Translations under genes and position numbers: made by a program
NCBI GenBank assembly: GCA_963666705.2
Contig: CAXXKO010000018.1
Span: 1 to 64,000, forward strand
Length of the DNA stretch: 64,000 nucleotides
Source of the DNA: G963666705 sp963666705
GTDB taxonomy: Bacteria > Pseudomonadota > Alphaproteobacteria > CADEGL01
Reading direction: 5' to 3'
Shown: positions 61,634-64,000 of the stretch, one piece after another
How positions within the stretch are numbered: position 1 is the stretch's first letter
Layout: every line of letters starts with the position of its first letter
Notes under the pieces: generated by a model
The model's input: the letters and a program-made list of their open reading frames with translations, nothing else
The model's database searches: none
What the model was told of the DNA's origin: nothing

Positions 61634-61921
61634 TCAGGTCGCTTCGAGGATGGTCATGATGAAGCGCGCCGCCCCCTCGCGCTTCGCCTTCGCTTCCTGG
61701 TAATCCGGCGAATTGTAGAAGGTCTTCGCCTGCTCCGCCGAGGGGAACTCGAGCAGGGTGACGCGCGGCACGTCCCATTCGTTCTCGATATGCTCCATGG
61801 GGCCGCCGCGGGAGAGGTACTTGCCGCCGTACTTGGCCACCGCGGGCGCCGCGAGGGCCTTGTAGTCCTCCATCTTCTCGGCATCGGTGATGAAGGTCTG
61901 GACGATCATGTAGGCGGTCAT
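61634..61921 (-). CDS. DUF1330 domain protein
   Basis: 95 residues, a single dimeric alpha/beta-barrel domain: AYMIVQTFITDAEKMEDYKA, KYGGKYLSRGG and LLEFPSAEQAKTFYNSPDYQ. Function of the family is not established. It converges with the SpoIIE gene, 28 bp away. A complete, typical member. Confidence 0.85.
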   Translation of the reverse strand: MTAYMIVQTFITDAEKMEDYKALAAPAVAKYGGKYLSRGGPMEHIENEWDVPRVTLLEFPSAEQAKTFYNSPDYQEAKAKREGAARFIMTILEAT

Positions 61922-61944
61922 GGCTGTCTCCCTGGCCGCGTGGC

Positions 61945-62808
61945 TTAGAACTTGTACGTCATCTGCACGCCCGTACCATTGGCGACGGCCATGGGGCCGA
62001 ACAGCATGTTGTCCGAATTGTGGAACGGGTTCTCCTCGTAGACGAACTTGCCGACGAAATAGCCGATGGCGCCACCGAACACCACATCCGAGGCCCAGTG
62101 CTTGTTGTCGTTGATGCGCGAGAGCGAGGTGAGGGCGGCCAGCGTATAGGCGCCGATCTGGATGGCGGGGCTATGCTGGTATTCCGACGCAACCACGGCG
62201 GCAAGCGCCCAGGCATGGGTCGAATGACCGGAGGGGAAGGACTTCGTGCCCCCAAGCCCCTCGAACAGGGTGTGGTCGTCGGTGTTGTTGGGCCGCTCGC
62301 GCCCGGCCAGGCTCTTGATGCCCTCGGTTATGCCGGCGCTGAGGATGAAAGCCTCGGCCGCGAGCAGGGCCGTCTCCTGCATCCGGCCCCCTTCCTCCAC
62401 GTCACCGAAGCCGTAGCGCACGAGCCCGCCGGCCGCGAAAAAGCTCGGCAGGGCCGGCAGGATCCATTTGGTGTCGCCAAAGGACTGGAAGATGCTGGCC
62501 GCTTCGTCCGTGCCGTTGTTTCTGATGTCGTGCTGCCAGAAATCGTTGAAGGGCTCATCGGCGAGGAAAACGATGCCCGTCACGGCCGCGACGCCGGCCG
62601 CGTTTATCCAATCGTCCTGGTCCCATCGCACCGGCGAGGCCAGGATCTTGGCCGCATCGTCGATATATTCGAGCCAATAGTCGCCGCGGAAGAGGGAGTA
62701 TTCGGGCTCGCCATCCTCCGCCGCCTTGGCGGCGCCGTCGCCCACGGCCGCTACTACGGCCACGAGCGCGGCGACGGCAAGCCGGCGGATTGAGGACGAT
62801 CGGGCCAT
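61945..62808 (-). CDS. PAP2-family phosphatase, exported
   Basis: 287 residues from MARSSSIRRLAVAALVAVVA with a signal peptide. The three PAP2 motifs are KSLAGRERP, SFPSGHSTHAWA and SRINDNKHWASDVVFG, with the catalytic His residues. It dephosphorylates lipid or undecaprenyl-type phosphates at the periplasmic side of the membrane, and ends in a beta-rich VQMTYKF that suggests outer-membrane association. No signalling neighbour is evident. Confidence 0.85.
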   Translation of the reverse strand: MARSSSIRRLAVAALVAVVAAVGDGAAKAAEDGEPEYSLFRGDYWLEYIDDAAKILASPVRWDQDDWINAAGVAAVTGIVFLADEPFNDFWQHDIRNNGTDEAASIFQSFGDTKWILPALPSFFAAGGLVRYGFGDVEEGGRMQETALLAAEAFILSAGITEGIKSLAGRERPNNTDDHTLFEGLGGTKSFPSGHSTHAWALAAVVASEYQHSPAIQIGAYTLAALTSLSRINDNKHWASDVVFGGAIGYFVGKFVYEENPFHNSDNMLFGPMAVANGTGVQMTYKF

Positions 62809-62956
62809 GTTCCCTCGCCTTCGTGGCGGACATGACGGAGGGCGGGCCGTCACCCAACGGCCGTACACACCTTTCCCGGCGCATGAGGCGCGCGAGTGCC
62901 ACATGGACTCTTTACACGGATTCAGGCGGTTAGCCAAGACCGTGTCCGACATAGGC

Positions 62957-64000
62957 CTATGCTGGAGGTGGCGAATTTTCATTCTCGGGCGGCTCGGCGC
63001 CCGCCGGGCTCTCCGAATCGACGCGTGGATCGAGGCCCTTGACCACCGCCGAGGTGGCGGGCAGGGCGACGAATGCGCCTTGTTCCGCCTTCGGCCGCGC
63101 GTCGCGCCGGGTCATGCGGTAGAGGGCGAAGGCGCCGAGCAGAAGATTGATGGCGGCGGCATAGACGAAGAGCCCCGCCGGGCCGATCCATGCCATCAGC
63201 GCCGAGGCCGTGAACGGCCCCACGACCGCGCCCGTACCATAGATGAGGAGGTAGCCGCCAGACGCCTTGACCAGGTCGCCGGGGGCGATGAAGTCATTGG
63301 CGTGGCTGATGCTGATCGAATAGACGGTGAAGGAGAGACCGCCGTAGAGGGCGACGAAGGCGAACAGCGCCACGTGCGACGTCTCCGCGGCCGGGACGAT
63401 CGCGAGGCTCGCCAGGGCCACGCCGAAGAAGACCCCCGTCAGCACCGTGCGCCGGTCGAAGCGGTCCGAGATCCAGCCCACCGGCCATTGCATGAGGAGC
63501 CCGGCGAACACGGTCAAGCCCATGAAGGCGGAGATGCCGGCCACGTCGAGCCCAACGCCCTGGGCGAAGATCGGCCCCATGCCGTAGAAGGAGGAGTTGA
63601 CGAGACCGGCGCCGGCGACGCCCGTGAGCCCGAGCGGCGAGACCGCCCACAGCTCTCGGATCTTGAGCCGCGAGCGCTCCTCGACGACGGGGGCGGCGGC
63701 GGCCGTCAGGGTGACGGGCAGGACACCCAAGGTGAGAAGCACGCCCGCGAGGACGAAGAGCTCGAAGCCACCCGGGTCGCCGGCGTTGAGGAGCAGTTGG
63801 CCGACGCCGACGGCGAAGTAGATCGTGATCATGTAGATGGCGAGGATCTTGCCGCGTGTCTTCCTGGTGGCCCGCTCGTTGGTCCAGCTTTCGCTGACCA
63901 TGATGAGGCCGGCCATGCATGTGCCCGTGACCAGGCGCAGCACGCCCCACGCGATGGGGAAGATGACCAGGACGTGGCCGAGGCCCGACGCGGCCAGGAG
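62957..64000 (-). CDS. MFS transporter, partial (start beyond the right edge)
   Basis: At least 347 residues of a multi-helix transporter. The frame is open to the window end. The MFS A-like loop GWISDRFDRRTVL and the paired helices (GVALASLAIVPA, LYGGLSFTVYSISISH) identify a sugar-phosphate/YcaD-type MFS permease. The C-terminal tail is cytosolic and Pro/Glu-rich. Substrate unknown. Confidence 0.8.
   Translation of the reverse strand, partial: LLAASGLGHVLVIFPIAWGVLRLVTGTCMAGLIMVSESWTNERATRKTRGKILAIYMITIYFAVGVGQLLLNAGDPGGFELFVLAGVLLTLGVLPVTLTAAAAPVVEERSRLKIRELWAVSPLGLTGVAGAGLVNSSFYGMGPIFAQGVGLDVAGISAFMGLTVFAGLLMQWPVGWISDRFDRRTVLTGVFFGVALASLAIVPAAETSHVALFAFVALYGGLSFTVYSISISHANDFIAPGDLVKASGGYLLIYGTGAVVGPFTASALMAWIGPAGLFVYAAAINLLLGAFALYRMTRRDARPKAEQGAFVALPATSAVVKGLDPRVDSESPAGAEPPENENSPPPA

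Overview
The window is GC-rich, with the strong third-position G/C bias and gene families (PAS_5-like proteins, DUF6134, GMC oxidoreductases, paired TPM-domain proteins with LemA, IS21/IS1182/IS110 elements) typical of an alphaproteobacterium, perhaps Rhodospirillales-like. This is inferred from gene content; no rRNA or marker gene is present.

Region 1 (1-20.9 kb) is a decayed, IS-riddled prophage segment with T7-like (podoviral) order: the end of a probable gp14-like virion protein, a very large internal virion-type protein, a T7-type tail fibre, and a compact lysis cassette (secreted protein, two one-TM holin-like proteins, SleB-type cell-wall hydrolase, alpha/beta hydrolase, lipoprotein). 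The large virion protein occurs as one copy with a proper start (425) and three 5'-truncated or rearranged copies (about 7.4-9.4, 9.66-13.2 and 13.7-15.3 kb). The copies share a central body. At a GGGPQGMGG hinge, and again after a hydrophobic pre-toxin-like segment, they switch to unrelated, AT-richer C-terminal ends. One end looks like a BECR-fold (barnase/colicin E5-like) nuclease, another resembles the tail of a related nuclease, and a third is unrecognised and is followed 6 bases later by a tiny ORF. This is the layout of a polymorphic-toxin locus with orphan tips, built on a phage virion protein, and is the most notable thing in the window. IS21, IS3, IS1182 and IS4 elements interrupt or flank the copies.

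Region 2 (21-29 kb) carries an SpmA-SpmB fusion, a short-chain dehydrogenase lacking the usual catalytic Tyr, a tartrate/D-malate-type dehydrogenase, a DUF429-like protein, a rhodanese, an IS110-family element nested in an IS256-family relic, and cspA with a clear sigma70-type promoter and long leader.

Region 3 (29-52.8 kb) is metabolic: two PAS_5-like paralogues; two GMC oxidoreductases (the second frameshifted) separated by three 60-bp tandem repeats; an enolase-superfamily enzyme; a hicB gene with broken hicA; a lytic transglycosylase; an LhgO-like oxidase with an SDR; TPM/TPM/LemA; and a fatty-acid-oxidation-like set (acyl-CoA dehydrogenase, three crotonase-type enzymes including a FadB/J-type fusion, thiolase) with an isochorismatase-family hydrolase, an amidohydrolase and a GloB-type hydrolase.

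Region 4 (53-64 kb) holds a MNT-HEPN toxin-antitoxin pair, parD with a wrecked parE, a second IS21 element directly followed by a second copy of the IS4 element, a di-haem cytochrome c, a SpoIIE-type phosphatase fused to an anti-sigma-like ATPase domain, a DUF1330 protein, a PAP2 phosphatase, and an MFS transporter running off the right edge.
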